41,786 bases of DNA from Spirochaetales bacterium (GTDB lineage Bacteria; Spirochaetota; Spirochaetia; JAGLYY01). Where the stretch lies: the NCBI GenBank assembly GCA_023131935.1, contig JAGLYY010000002.1:1-41786 (forward strand), written 5' to 3'. The translations under genes were made by a program, and so were the position numbers. Shown here in pieces: positions 7,842-16,110 of this stretch; position 1 is the stretch's first letter, and each line of letters begins with the position of its first letter. The notes below the pieces were generated by a model that was not told the DNA's origin, ran no database searches, and saw only the letters and a program-made list of their open reading frames with translations.

Positions 7842-9695
7842 CTACCGCGACAGGATTGCTCCATGGAGATACCGGAACTCCGCTTCCCTTCCCGCGATCC
7901 GGACACGGTAAAGATGGGGAGTCACTTCCTCGAGCATGGTGAACTGACTCTCTGGTATCTCCTGTTCGAAGAGAAGTTCATCCAGAAGGAGAATTCCGGT
8001 ATTCCCCCGGTACGATATTTTCAGAAAGTAGTTCTGCGAGGGATATTCGCCCCCGTGAATAATCCGCCCTCTGACAGAATAAACCGGTAACCCCGCGTAA
8101 AGAAAACCCCGGTCTGTTGAATACTGATCTTTCTCGATCTTCCCCGATTCGAGGATGTACTTGTCCTCAATGGCGATGGTATCATTACCGCTGCGGCCTA
8201 GCATGATCACTTTCATGTTCACCTTCCGGGGAATGGTTATTTCAAAAGTTGTTGATTTGCCGGGAATGGAATCGAGTTTTATCGTGGCCCCCGGTATCTC
8301 TTTAATCAAATCTGCCACGAGATCCAATCCAACTCCTCTGCCGGACAAATCAGTAACGTTATCTGAAAGGCTGAAACCCGGCACAGCAAGTATATCGAAC
8401 ATTGGAAGATTCTCATCAAGCCCTTCGAGGGCGGCAGCCTGTCGAACAACATTTTCGTTTATTCCCGCTCCATCATCGATGAGGGAAATATGGAGGTCCC
8501 CTTCCCTGGTTTCTACCTGCAGAATCAGAATTCCCTGCTCCGCTTTTCCAGCCTGTTTTCTTTTCTCGGGTGACTCAATGCCGTGGTCCATGGCATTACG
8601 GACGAGGTGGGTAAGGATCTCCATGAGCGATTGCAGTATTCTCCGCTCAACTCTGCTTTCATCGGAGATTATCTTTATACCGGCAGGTTTTTTCAGCTTC
8701 CCGGAGAGGTCACGGACCAGCCGTTTCAGACGATGGAATTCGCTGGAAATGCCGGCCAACCGCATCGCCTTCAGGATTCCGGACATCCCATCAAGATAGG
8801 GGATGATCTCTTTAAGAAGGGTCCCGGATTCATCACCATGCCAGCCGGAAAGTCGTATCTTCAATTCCTCTACCAGCCCATGAAGTTCCTCCAGACGGGA
8901 TGCATCAATTCTCACACTTCTATCTTCCGGTAATGCTGCAGGGACCTCCGCTTCCACCCCGGTAATCCCTTCAGAATCCAGATAATGATTAATTTCCATA
9001 GGAGTGAGAGTGACCCGTTCAACCTGGTCTACGTTCAGGGCTTTACGAATCTTTTCTTCAGATTGATCTCCGGTAAAAAGTACCTGGAAATGCCGAAATT
9101 TTTCATCATCACCTTTATCACTGAAGGAGGGGGTCACTCTGATCACGTTTACCAGTAATTCCAGGTTATTAATAATCAGGAATGCCTTGGGATATTTCAA
9201 AGGGGTAGACCTTTCCAGATCAACAGTAAGATGAAAGAGAGTTTCCTCCCGGTTAAATGCTTCCTGGAGGATTGCCTTTTCGAAATCGCTAAAAATAAAT
9301 GAACTCCCGGCAGAGGATGCCTTTGGTGCCTCCGGCTCCTCCGCAATCCGGACTGCCGTTTCTGTGTCAGATCCACCGCTTTCCGGTAACTTGTGGATTT
9401 GTTCCTGAATTCTATCCAGACCGGAGAATAAACTGTTCAGCACGCTGGTTCCGGCGGTTGCGTTATCCCGACGCACATCTTCTAGGAGGGATTCAAGTTT
9501 ATGGGCCTCCTCTGCTATCTCTTCGTAATGGAGATACGCGGCTTCAGATTTCAGGGAATGGATGTGCCTGAAAATCTGATTTACAAGGCTCCGGTTATCG
9601 GGATTTTCCTCAAGGCGAAAAAGAAGATCCGTCAGGTTTTCAGTAAATACAGCAGCATCCTCAAGAAAATGTTCCTGTAAATTGGTTGTATTCAT
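7842..9695 (-). CDS. cheA: Divergent CheA-type chemotaxis histidine kinase
   Basis: CheA autophosphorylates on a P1 histidine and passes the phosphate to CheY/CheB. Visible domains, numbered from MNTTNL: P1/HPt (about 5-105) with H46 in FRHIHSLKS; a P2-like response-regulator-binding domain (about 150-235); a shortened, divergent P3 helical hairpin (about 266-335, ending MRLAGISSEFHRLKRLVRDL); P4 kinase with N box HLVRNAMDHGIE (363-374), G1 DDGAGIN (407-413) and G2 GRGVGLDLV (452-460); and a weakly conserved CheW-like P5 (about 491-617). The start at 9695 follows AAAGGAGGT by 11 nt; an ATG at 9722 has no ribosome site and overlaps the upstream gene. It is the last gene of the flagellar operon, with no other che gene nearby. 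Its own terminator has been split by the insert downstream. Confidence 0.88.
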   Translation of the reverse strand: MNTTNLQEHFLEDAAVFTENLTDLLFRLEENPDNRSLVNQIFRHIHSLKSEAAYLHYEEIAEEAHKLESLLEDVRRDNATAGTSVLNSLFSGLDRIQEQIHKLPESGGSDTETAVRIAEEPEAPKASSAGSSFIFSDFEKAILQEAFNREETLFHLTVDLERSTPLKYPKAFLIINNLELLVNVIRVTPSFSDKGDDEKFRHFQVLFTGDQSEEKIRKALNVDQVERVTLTPMEINHYLDSEGITGVEAEVPAALPEDRSVRIDASRLEELHGLVEELKIRLSGWHGDESGTLLKEIIPYLDGMSGILKAMRLAGISSEFHRLKRLVRDLSGKLKKPAGIKIISDESRVERRILQSLMEILTHLVRNAMDHGIESPEKRKQAGKAEQGILILQVETREGDLHISLIDDGAGINENVVRQAAALEGLDENLPMFDILAVPGFSLSDNVTDLSGRGVGLDLVADLIKEIPGATIKLDSIPGKSTTFEITIPRKVNMKVIMLGRSGNDTIAIEDKYILESGKIEKDQYSTDRGFLYAGLPVYSVRGRIIHGGEYPSQNYFLKISYRGNTGILLLDELLFEQEIPESQFTMLEEVTPHLYRVRIAGREAEFRYLHGAILSR

Positions 9696-9702
9696 ACTGA
9701 AA

Positions 9703-10227
9703 TCAACCTCCTTTGCTTTCATTTATACTGATAATGAGCTCAACTTCCCCCAGGGTCATTCCAATATTCTGAGCAATAATACGCGGCTCTACCCCTTGAT
9801 GATGAAGTTGAATAACCTGCTCTTTAGGCGTTTTTTTTATATCCTGCTGCACCTCACCCTCTATCTTCTCCGCCTTCTTTTCTTTCCGCCGGTCTTCTTG
9901 CGGGAGTTCTATTTCCGGAAGGGGGATAGCCCTGGGTTTCAGGTTCTCATAGGTATCTTTCCGTTTTCTAAACTCTCTCTGAAGCAATACAAGCCGTTTA
10001 TCCGCTTCTCCAATGCCTTCGGTGAGTTCTGAGATTTTTCCCTCAATAATTCCGATATTCCGATCGGTAGTGCTATTCAGCTCAACTATCATTTGACTGA
10101 TCTCTTTTCGGATATCTTCAAGCAGCTTCTCCGACTGATTCCTGGTATCAGTTTTCCTGATAAGAAGGATATAAAACAGAGCAAGAATAAGAGCGTTAAA
10201 GGCTGCAAGATACCAGATTCCAGTCAT
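9703..10227 (-). CDS. SwrB/DUF6115-like membrane coiled-coil protein
   Basis: The 174-residue protein has an N-terminal membrane helix (about 3-22), a long charged coiled coil (about 30-100), a basic/acidic linker and a C-terminal helix-turn-helix-like segment (IIAQNIGMTLGEVELII). This layout and the C-terminal motif resemble Bacillus SwrB and related DUF6115 proteins, which sit next to the flagellar sigma factor gene and promote activation of the export apparatus. Here too it is downstream of fliA. Assignment rests on architecture and position, so the function is inference. It ends 7 bp before the preferred cheA start. Confidence 0.75.
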   Translation of the reverse strand: MTGIWYLAAFNALILALFYILLIRKTDTRNQSEKLLEDIRKEISQMIVELNSTTDRNIGIIEGKISELTEGIGEADKRLVLLQREFRKRKDTYENLKPRAIPLPEIELPQEDRRKEKKAEKIEGEVQQDIKKTPKEQVIQLHHQGVEPRIIAQNIGMTLGEVELIISINESKGG

Positions 10228-10239
10228 AAAGAAGAGGCA

Positions 10240-10557
10240 CTATCCTGAAATATCGATGTGGGTACCAAGATCAGGGTCCTGAAAGACCTTTTTCTTCTTT
10301 TCCTCCCGGTGTTCCCCGCCTTTGGGTTCCTGCTGCTTCCGTTCTTTGTGTTTCTCATCATCCCGTACCTTTGCTACCTCATCCTCTACCTGTTTTGTCT
10401 GATTAACACTCTCGTCCTTATGGTGAGTCTCTTTTACCAGCTCCCCCCCCTGAATACTCTGACTCAACATAGCTGCCTCTTTTTGATGGGCAACATCCTT
10501 CCCTACTTGATTCAGCTGGGAAAAAAGAATCTGTAAATCAATAGGTTGAATAGGCAT
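10240..10557 (-). CDS. Small hydrophilic protein of unknown function
   Basis: I do not recognise a family. The 105-residue protein begins MPIQPIDLQILFSQLNQVGK, then becomes almost entirely charged (Lys/Glu/Gln/His-rich, probably disordered or helical) and ends HIDISG. Its ATG shares one base with the fapA stop (TAATG), so it is very likely translationally coupled to fapA. An 8-G tract (minus strand, 10450-10443) lies within codons 36-38. The short ordered N-terminus followed by a disordered tail suggests a binding partner or chaperone-like role, without proof. Confidence 0.75.
   Translation of the reverse strand: MPIQPIDLQILFSQLNQVGKDVAHQKEAAMLSQSIQGGELVKETHHKDESVNQTKQVEDEVAKVRDDEKHKERKQQEPKGGEHREEKKKKVFQDPDLGTHIDISG
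10443..10450. repeat. G8 homopolymer inside a coding region
   Basis: Eight consecutive G on the minus strand within the 105-residue hydrophilic protein gene (QGGE codons). A single-base slip would truncate or alter about two thirds of the protein. Confidence 0.9.
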
Positions 10558-12506
10558 TACTGTTTCGGGGTAAAATCCCCCTCCAATTCTTCAAACTTGG
10601 TCATCTTCACCATACTCAGTTCATTGATGAAAGTGACAGCTTTAAATTCGTTGCGTACCTCAAGGGCAGCTTCTTTAATTGATATCTTGACGCCGGGAAA
10701 AACTTTCCCGGAGGCGGAAATCTTTCCTATTGTCCTGAGGGATGAAAGGTACTGTTGGAGCTTCTCAATCTCTTCAAGGAGTTCCTCTTTCCGCACTGAC
10801 AACTCGCTGTGTTTCTCGGTAAGAGCAACGAGATAAGCGGCTTTGTCCTCGGGAAGCTTTTTCTTCTCCCTCTGTATATTCTGCAGGGTCCTTATATTGA
10901 GGATTATCTCTTCGATCTCTTTATCAATAACGTCTGTTGTCTCTTCCATTTCCGCAAGCCTGCTTTTACTCGCGGGATCGTATCCAACCTCAAGAATTGT
11001 CTCCGATCCGGCGACAGATCCAAGGGTCTTTGCATGAATATGTTCCACTGCCCGGAGCTTCCCTCCCACAATGGTTGCTCGTTTGCCCTGACAAATGATC
11101 ATTTTATTCGCGTTAACCTGGCTGTTAATAATCCCCTCACTGGCTACGACATACTCAGAGGCTTCAATTCGGGCGTTCTCGATAAACTTTGCCCAGACAC
11201 TACGTCCTGAATGAACGTCTCCGCCACCCTTCCCGGTAATCCCCTGGTGAACGATAATATCCCCTTCAGCATCGAGTTCGCATTTTCCGACGTTCCCCAT
11301 AACTTCGATATTGCCTGCAGCTTTAACTTTAAAGCCATCATCAACGGAACCTTTTACCAGTACGGTACCAAGGAAAACTACGTTCCCTCCGCTGTGCAGG
11401 TCCACATCGCCCTCCACAACATAAATAGGCTCAACGTTTATCTTTTCCGCTGCAAGGATAACCTGGCCGTTAATACCAGCAATAACCGTCATTCCATCTT
11501 CGCTTAACCGGCAGTTCTTGCCAACGTTCAATTTGACATCTTTGCCCGATTTTGCCGGAAGCAGTTTCCCGGTTACTGTCCTTCCTGTTGTTCCCTCTTC
11601 GTACGGTACTTTCTTGGCAAGCGCCTGTCCTTCCACAACATTCTGTACGAGGTTCATCTCTTTAAAATCGACTCGTCCATTTTTCTCTTTCAATTTTATC
11701 TTGGACCTGTCGATTTCAAAATTGTAAATGATTTTCGCGTCCTTTCCATTCTCCGGTTTGGTACCTTCCGCGACAAGGATCGGCTTTCCATGTTCCGGGT
11801 GGTCTAAAAACTCATCTATTGCTTCCTCTTTTACACCATGGACAATACTGTTGTTTTTCATAAAACCAAGGATTTGTTCTTTCCCAAGATCTGCCCCTCC
11901 GGGACCCGGAGGGCTTACGATTACATAAGCCTTCATTTCGAAATCGGTAATATCGACAGTCAGGATTGAATCGTTCGCCGGATTGTATAAAAACTCCCCA
12001 ACTTTGACGAACGTTGCCTCTGCCCTTTTTACTACCCTGGAGATAAGAGCATGATCGTACTGCCGGACAGTTCTGTTATGGAGGTTTTCAATGACGATCT
12101 TATCGTTAATCTTCCGCCCTTTTCCTATTGGCGGCGTTACCTTAAGCCATGCTCCGTCAGCATAAAGGCGGATAATCGCTTCTCCATCAGCATCTGCCGG
12201 TTTGGACATGCCTGCACCTTCAGCCCCGAAGGAAAATTCAAAGTCCTCGGGAGCGAGAATTTTTTCTTCTTCTTTTTTTACCTCATAAGCAATGAGGATG
12301 CAGTCTTTTTTACCTACACCAAAGGTTCCCCTGCTTCCCTTATCGAGAACCTCATATTCAATCTGCTTCAGGGGGATATTCAGCTCAATGGATGCCTGTA
12401 ACAGAGCTTCCTCGAGGGTAGGACCGGTTACCTGGACCGACCGCCTTTTCCGGTCCCCTTCCGCTTGTTTTCGCATATATACACGCAGATGTTCAAGCTC
12501 AACCAC
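10557..12506 (-). CDS. fapA: FapA family protein (Jag-N plus DUF342)
   Basis: The 649-residue protein begins with a Jag-N-like domain (about 15-75; VTGPTLEEALLQASIELNIP and KGSRGTFGVGKKD), continues with the FapA/DUF342 beta-rich region (about 100-500, many Gly/Val/Asp repeats such as VEGDVDLHSGGNVVFLGTVLVKGSVDDG) and ends in a coiled coil (about 510-590). FapA proteins of Vibrio affect flagellar assembly and polarity, and Jag-N domains occur in RNA- and membrane-associated KhpB/Jag. The exact role here is unknown. The start is GTG at 12506 preceded by GAGGGG, 21 bp after fliA. Its stop overlaps the next start by one base. Confidence 0.85.
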   Translation of the reverse strand: MVELEHLRVYMRKQAEGDRKRRSVQVTGPTLEEALLQASIELNIPLKQIEYEVLDKGSRGTFGVGKKDCILIAYEVKKEEEKILAPEDFEFSFGAEGAGMSKPADADGEAIIRLYADGAWLKVTPPIGKGRKINDKIVIENLHNRTVRQYDHALISRVVKRAEATFVKVGEFLYNPANDSILTVDITDFEMKAYVIVSPPGPGGADLGKEQILGFMKNNSIVHGVKEEAIDEFLDHPEHGKPILVAEGTKPENGKDAKIIYNFEIDRSKIKLKEKNGRVDFKEMNLVQNVVEGQALAKKVPYEEGTTGRTVTGKLLPAKSGKDVKLNVGKNCRLSEDGMTVIAGINGQVILAAEKINVEPIYVVEGDVDLHSGGNVVFLGTVLVKGSVDDGFKVKAAGNIEVMGNVGKCELDAEGDIIVHQGITGKGGGDVHSGRSVWAKFIENARIEASEYVVASEGIINSQVNANKMIICQGKRATIVGGKLRAVEHIHAKTLGSVAGSETILEVGYDPASKSRLAEMEETTDVIDKEIEEIILNIRTLQNIQREKKKLPEDKAAYLVALTEKHSELSVRKEELLEEIEKLQQYLSSLRTIGKISASGKVFPGVKISIKEAALEVRNEFKAVTFINELSMVKMTKFEELEGDFTPKQ

Positions 12507-12527
12507 AACTTTTGCCCCTCTATAGGC

Positions 12528-13316
12528 TTACATTATCCCCTTCTTAATATTCGTCAGTTTCGCACGAAGTCTCATGATTGCTTTTGTGTGAAGCTGGGAA
12601 ATCCTTGATTCAGTAACATCCAGAACTTTTCCGATTTCTTTTAAAGTAAGGTCTTCATAGTAATATAAGACAAGGACCTTTTTTTCCTTTTCAGGGAGTT
12701 CAGTTATCGCCTGGACGATGACCCTCTTTATTTCGTCCTTTTCTACGATGATATCGGGATTCAGGCTCTGGGGTGATTCAATACTTTCTACTATAGAAAC
12801 CCGATCATTATCTTCACCGGTGTACCATACGTCGTTGAGAGAGAGGATGGAGGTGCCGCTGACTTTAAGCATCACTTTCTGAAATTCCGCTATAGTGAGA
12901 CCAAGTTCTTTTGATATCTCCAGGTCTGACGCGGATCTTCCCAGAGAACTTTCGAGCCGGTGTACCGCATCTTCAATTTCTCTTGATTTCTGGCGGACCG
13001 ATCGGGGGACCCAATCGATAGAACGAAGTTCATCGAAGATTGCCCCTCTGATTCTGGTTACCGCGTAGGTCTTAAATTTAACATGTTTATCAGGATCGAA
13101 TTTACTGATAGCATCAAATAAACCAAAGACGCCAAACCCTACGAGGTCATCAAATTCTACGTTATGCGGCATTCCCATAGCGACCTTGCCCGCGACATAC
13201 TTTACAAGAGGCGCATACTGTTTCACAAAGATATCCCGGATTCGGGGGTCCTTTGTATTCTTGTAGAGAGCCCAAAGTTCTTCCTCGGTTTTTCCTTCAA
13301 ATGGTTTCGCTCTCAT
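12528..13316 (-). CDS. fliA: Flagellar sigma factor sigma-28 (FliA/WhiG type)
   Basis: It directs RNA polymerase to late flagellar promoters. The 262-residue length is typical. Region 2 (about 30-105) contains EFDDLVGFGVFGLFDAISKFDP and KFKTYAVTRIRGAIFDELRSIDWVPRSVR; region 3 follows; region 4 (about 200-260) has LPEKEKKVLVLYYYEDLTLKEIGKVLDVTESRISQLHTKA. Its ATG at 13316 follows AGGATGATGT and is close behind the stop of the membrane-protein gene. No anti-sigma FlgM gene is visible in the window. The flagellin and other sigma-28 targets must lie elsewhere. Confidence 0.96.
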   Translation of the reverse strand: MRAKPFEGKTEEELWALYKNTKDPRIRDIFVKQYAPLVKYVAGKVAMGMPHNVEFDDLVGFGVFGLFDAISKFDPDKHVKFKTYAVTRIRGAIFDELRSIDWVPRSVRQKSREIEDAVHRLESSLGRSASDLEISKELGLTIAEFQKVMLKVSGTSILSLNDVWYTGEDNDRVSIVESIESPQSLNPDIIVEKDEIKRVIVQAITELPEKEKKVLVLYYYEDLTLKEIGKVLDVTESRISQLHTKAIMRLRAKLTNIKKGIM

Positions 13317-13319
13317 ACA

Positions 13320-13976
13320 TCATCCTTCCTGATCTTTTTTCATTACCGTTTTCACAGCCTGAACTATATCATCGGTGCTGTGGGCTTTACCGAGAATGTT
13401 CACACTCTGGACCCCCTCATGGCTTATCCCTTCACCGCCTGATACCGAAGTAACGTTCTCGAAGGAATCGGAAAAGTTTTCAAGGTCCGGCAGTACATCC
13501 ACAGCTTCCCCGTTTCCCATGGATGTTACCGCAGGATGCTGCTCAGTAACTTCCTCGACCATGGCAGCAGGGACCTCCCCGACCGGAGTTGATTGGGGCT
13601 CTTCCTGGTCATCAACCTGTAACAGGGTCTCAACCCCACCCTCTTCTTCCACAGATTCCAACTGGGAAATCTGGGAAGACTGATCTTTTGCCATAGCGGG
13701 AAAGGGTTCTTCCCCTTCGATTGTTATGTCAACCGTTGGTTCTGCTGCAGGTGTTTCCGTAACCTCGCTTCCCGGGGCGGTAACCAGTTCGGGAAGAAAA
13801 GATTGTATTACTATCCAGGCACCTTGCGTAAGAATGGCAAAAACCCCTCCCCAGAGTAAAGCCCTTCCAAAGAGAACGCCTAATCCAACCCCCGCAATTA
13901 TTCCGGTGAGGGCGGAAAGGAGAAACGCTGCTGCCCCGCTTATAGCAACAACTCTCCAATCAATAGTTAGTTTCAT
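13320..13976 (-). CDS. Membrane protein of unknown function between flhG and fliA
   Basis: The 218-residue protein has two N-terminal membrane helices (about 9-33, glycine-rich, and 38-60) and then a long acidic tail rich in Glu, Val, Pro and Ser that looks disordered, ending in a short ordered segment (SVNILGKAHSTDDIVQAVKTVMKK). I do not recognise a named family. It lies in the flagellar operon with a short gap to fliA and about 50 bp after flhG, so a flagellar role is likely but unproven. Confidence 0.8.
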   Translation of the reverse strand: MKLTIDWRVVAISGAAAFLLSALTGIIAGVGLGVLFGRALLWGGVFAILTQGAWIVIQSFLPELVTAPGSEVTETPAAEPTVDITIEGEEPFPAMAKDQSSQISQLESVEEEGGVETLLQVDDQEEPQSTPVGEVPAAMVEEVTEQHPAVTSMGNGEAVDVLPDLENFSDSFENVTSVSGGEGISHEGVQSVNILGKAHSTDDIVQAVKTVMKKDQEG

Positions 13977-14025
13977 TCAAATGCCCCCATTTAACAAGGT
14001 ACGGGAAATCCCAACAGCCGTCAAG

Positions 14026-14889
14026 CTACCTCTTCTTCCCCATCAATCGTCTCAGGAAACCGCTGATTCCTGTTCCTTCATTATACTCCATCTTTTCAAG
14101 CCTGCTCACGATGTGTTTTACACATATAGAAGCTTTACCATTTGGATCGAGGATGAGAAAGGGTTTTTGTTTTAATACAGCGTTGGAGACTGAAGGGTCG
14201 TCGTAGACATAACCCAGATAATCAACTTTTATATTCAGAAACTGACCCGCAATGTTAATGACACGTTCCGCGACCCTTTTTGCCTCAGTAACGCTTTTTA
14301 CCCTGTTTACCACAAGCTTGAGATTCAAATGCATGTTATCAATTTCCGTCGCGATAATCTTGATAATTCCATAGGCGTCGGTTATTGCCGTTGGTTCCGG
14401 AGTGGTAACGATGACTGCGTCATCAGCAGCCTCTACAAAGGCAAGGACATTTTGGGATACGCCAGCGCTCGTATCGATGATAATCACCTCTGCCGAGCTT
14501 AGTTCCTGAAGTTCGTCGATAAAATTATTCCGCTCATCGTCAGATAGATTGGCAATCTTCGAGAAACCTGAAGCCCCCGCGACTATCCGGATCCCGTAAT
14601 TGGTATCCTGAATGATGTCCCGCATGCTCCGTTGTTTCCTGATCAAATGATAAAGATTGTATTTCGGTATGATCCCAAGAACAACGTTTACATTGGCAAG
14701 ACCTAAATCGGCGTCCATAACGATCACCTTCTTACCAAGCTGGGCATAGGCAAGGGCAATGTTGATTGCTACGTTTGTTTTTCCGACCCCGCCTTTACCA
14801 CTTGCCACCGCAATGATCCTGGTATTGGTATTCATTGAGGTTTGTTTTTTCTGCATTATTTCACGCAATTGTTCTGCCTGATCAGTCAT
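14026..14889 (-). CDS. flhG: Flagellar number/placement ATPase FlhG (YlxH, MinD-like)
   Basis: FlhG is a membrane-cycling MinD/ParA-type ATPase that sets flagellar number with FlhF. The preferred start at 14889 follows GGAG by 7 nt and overlaps the flhF end slightly; it gives 287 residues. The N-terminus MTDQAEQLRE carries the DQAxxLR motif known to stimulate the FlhF GTPase. The deviant Walker A is SGKGGVGKT (30-38), Walker A' is DADLGLANV and the switch region is IIIDTSAGVS. The C-terminus is basic (LRRLMGKKR), fitting a membrane-targeting helix. Confidence 0.95.
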   Translation of the reverse strand: MTDQAEQLREIMQKKQTSMNTNTRIIAVASGKGGVGKTNVAINIALAYAQLGKKVIVMDADLGLANVNVVLGIIPKYNLYHLIRKQRSMRDIIQDTNYGIRIVAGASGFSKIANLSDDERNNFIDELQELSSAEVIIIDTSAGVSQNVLAFVEAADDAVIVTTPEPTAITDAYGIIKIIATEIDNMHLNLKLVVNRVKSVTEAKRVAERVINIAGQFLNIKVDYLGYVYDDPSVSNAVLKQKPFLILDPNGKASICVKHIVSRLEKMEYNEGTGISGFLRRLMGKKR

Positions 14890-14891
14890 CA

Positions 14892-16103
14892 CTATCTCCA
14901 TTTCATTGGGACACGTTCGTTCGCCGGGAATCCGCCTGCCGCGGTTACTACCGGATCAGGAAACCGTTTCTGAAGCCGCGCCCTGTTTATGTGAATACCT
15001 TCAAGAGTCATGAGAAGACGCATTACCGAAGCTTTCTCAATATCCTGAGGCACGACCTGGCCATCGGTATAATAGGCAAGGGGTTTACCTTTTTCATTTA
15101 ACACACTAATGATATTCCCTACCCGCATCGTTTCATCGAGTTTTGTCAGTACTACCGCGTTATAACTAAAAGGCTCAAACTGCTGCATAATCTCCTGGAT
15201 ATCGGATACCTTGGTACAAACACTCATTGTAAGGTACACTTCAGTCTGGGTACCGCAAGCATCAAGGAGTTCCCGCATCTCCGCCAATTTAACATAATCC
15301 TTCGGACTTTTCCCTATAGTATCAATGAGAATGATATCGGCATCCTGGTAGAGAGCCATTTTCTGCTGCAGATCCTGATAGGTTTCCACGTAGGAAACAG
15401 GGATCCCCATGATTTCTCCATAAGTTTCAATTTGTTTTTTAGCCCCGATCCGATAGTTATCTATCGTAAGCATACGAACCTGTTTGGGAGGCATACCGTT
15501 GCCCCCAAGTCCGAAAACCGCCGCGAGCTTCGCGATGGTTGTCGTTTTCCCAACACCCGTAGGACCAACCAGAATGATGATTCTTGGATGGCTTTTCTGT
15601 TCATCCCGGTAAATTGAGATCGACTCACCGATCCATTCTGCTACCACATCCTGGACTACCCGGAAGTCTTCGAGATCATCCAGAGAAAGGTCCCGTTTTA
15701 ATCGTTCAACTATTCTTTTTACAAAGGTATAGGAAAAATCATTTTCTACGAGGATCTGCTCTATTTTCTCAATGGATGGATGAAGTTCCGGATGACCGGT
15801 CGCTTCATCGTCCAACTTATTTTTGATACTTTTAATCTCTTCAAGGACCTTCTGAAGGGTCTGTTCACCTTTTACCGATTCAAGAATTTTCCGCTTTTCC
15901 GTTTCAATATCAAGCTTTCTAATCTTTCCCGGATCCTGGGAAATGTAACCGGTTATTTCTATCCCTTCACGGGAAAACATACCGAGAAATCCCCCATAGC
16001 GGATCGTCCTGTGTGTGAGGATTTTTGCCCTTTCCCCATATTTTAACCTTATCCGGTTAATTACTTCGCTTTGTGATGGTCCCTGCTCAGTAAAATACTG
16101 CAT
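14892..16103 (-). CDS. flhF: Flagellar biosynthesis GTPase FlhF (SRP family)
   Basis: FlhF is a signal-recognition-type GTPase that marks the site of flagellar assembly. The preferred start is ATG at 16103 (MQYFTEQGP), 5 nt after AGGA and 7 bp after the flhA stop; the longer frame from 16154 would overlap flhA. The protein has 403 residues: a basic N-terminal B domain, an N helical bundle (about 80-165) and a G domain with G1 GPTGVGKTTT (180-189), DTIGKSP in place of the usual DTAGR and the TKLDE base-specificity motif. The neighbouring flhG supplies its activating partner. Confidence 0.96.
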   Translation of the reverse strand: MQYFTEQGPSQSEVINRIRLKYGERAKILTHRTIRYGGFLGMFSREGIEITGYISQDPGKIRKLDIETEKRKILESVKGEQTLQKVLEEIKSIKNKLDDEATGHPELHPSIEKIEQILVENDFSYTFVKRIVERLKRDLSLDDLEDFRVVQDVVAEWIGESISIYRDEQKSHPRIIILVGPTGVGKTTTIAKLAAVFGLGGNGMPPKQVRMLTIDNYRIGAKKQIETYGEIMGIPVSYVETYQDLQQKMALYQDADIILIDTIGKSPKDYVKLAEMRELLDACGTQTEVYLTMSVCTKVSDIQEIMQQFEPFSYNAVVLTKLDETMRVGNIISVLNEKGKPLAYYTDGQVVPQDIEKASVMRLLMTLEGIHINRARLQKRFPDPVVTAAGGFPANERVPMKWR

Positions 16104-16110
16104 ACTTTTC

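Noticed and set aside
8155..8799. Long plus-strand frame inside the cheA-like gene
   Set aside because: Ser/Arg-rich antisense shadow of the kinase domain without a start signal or homology.
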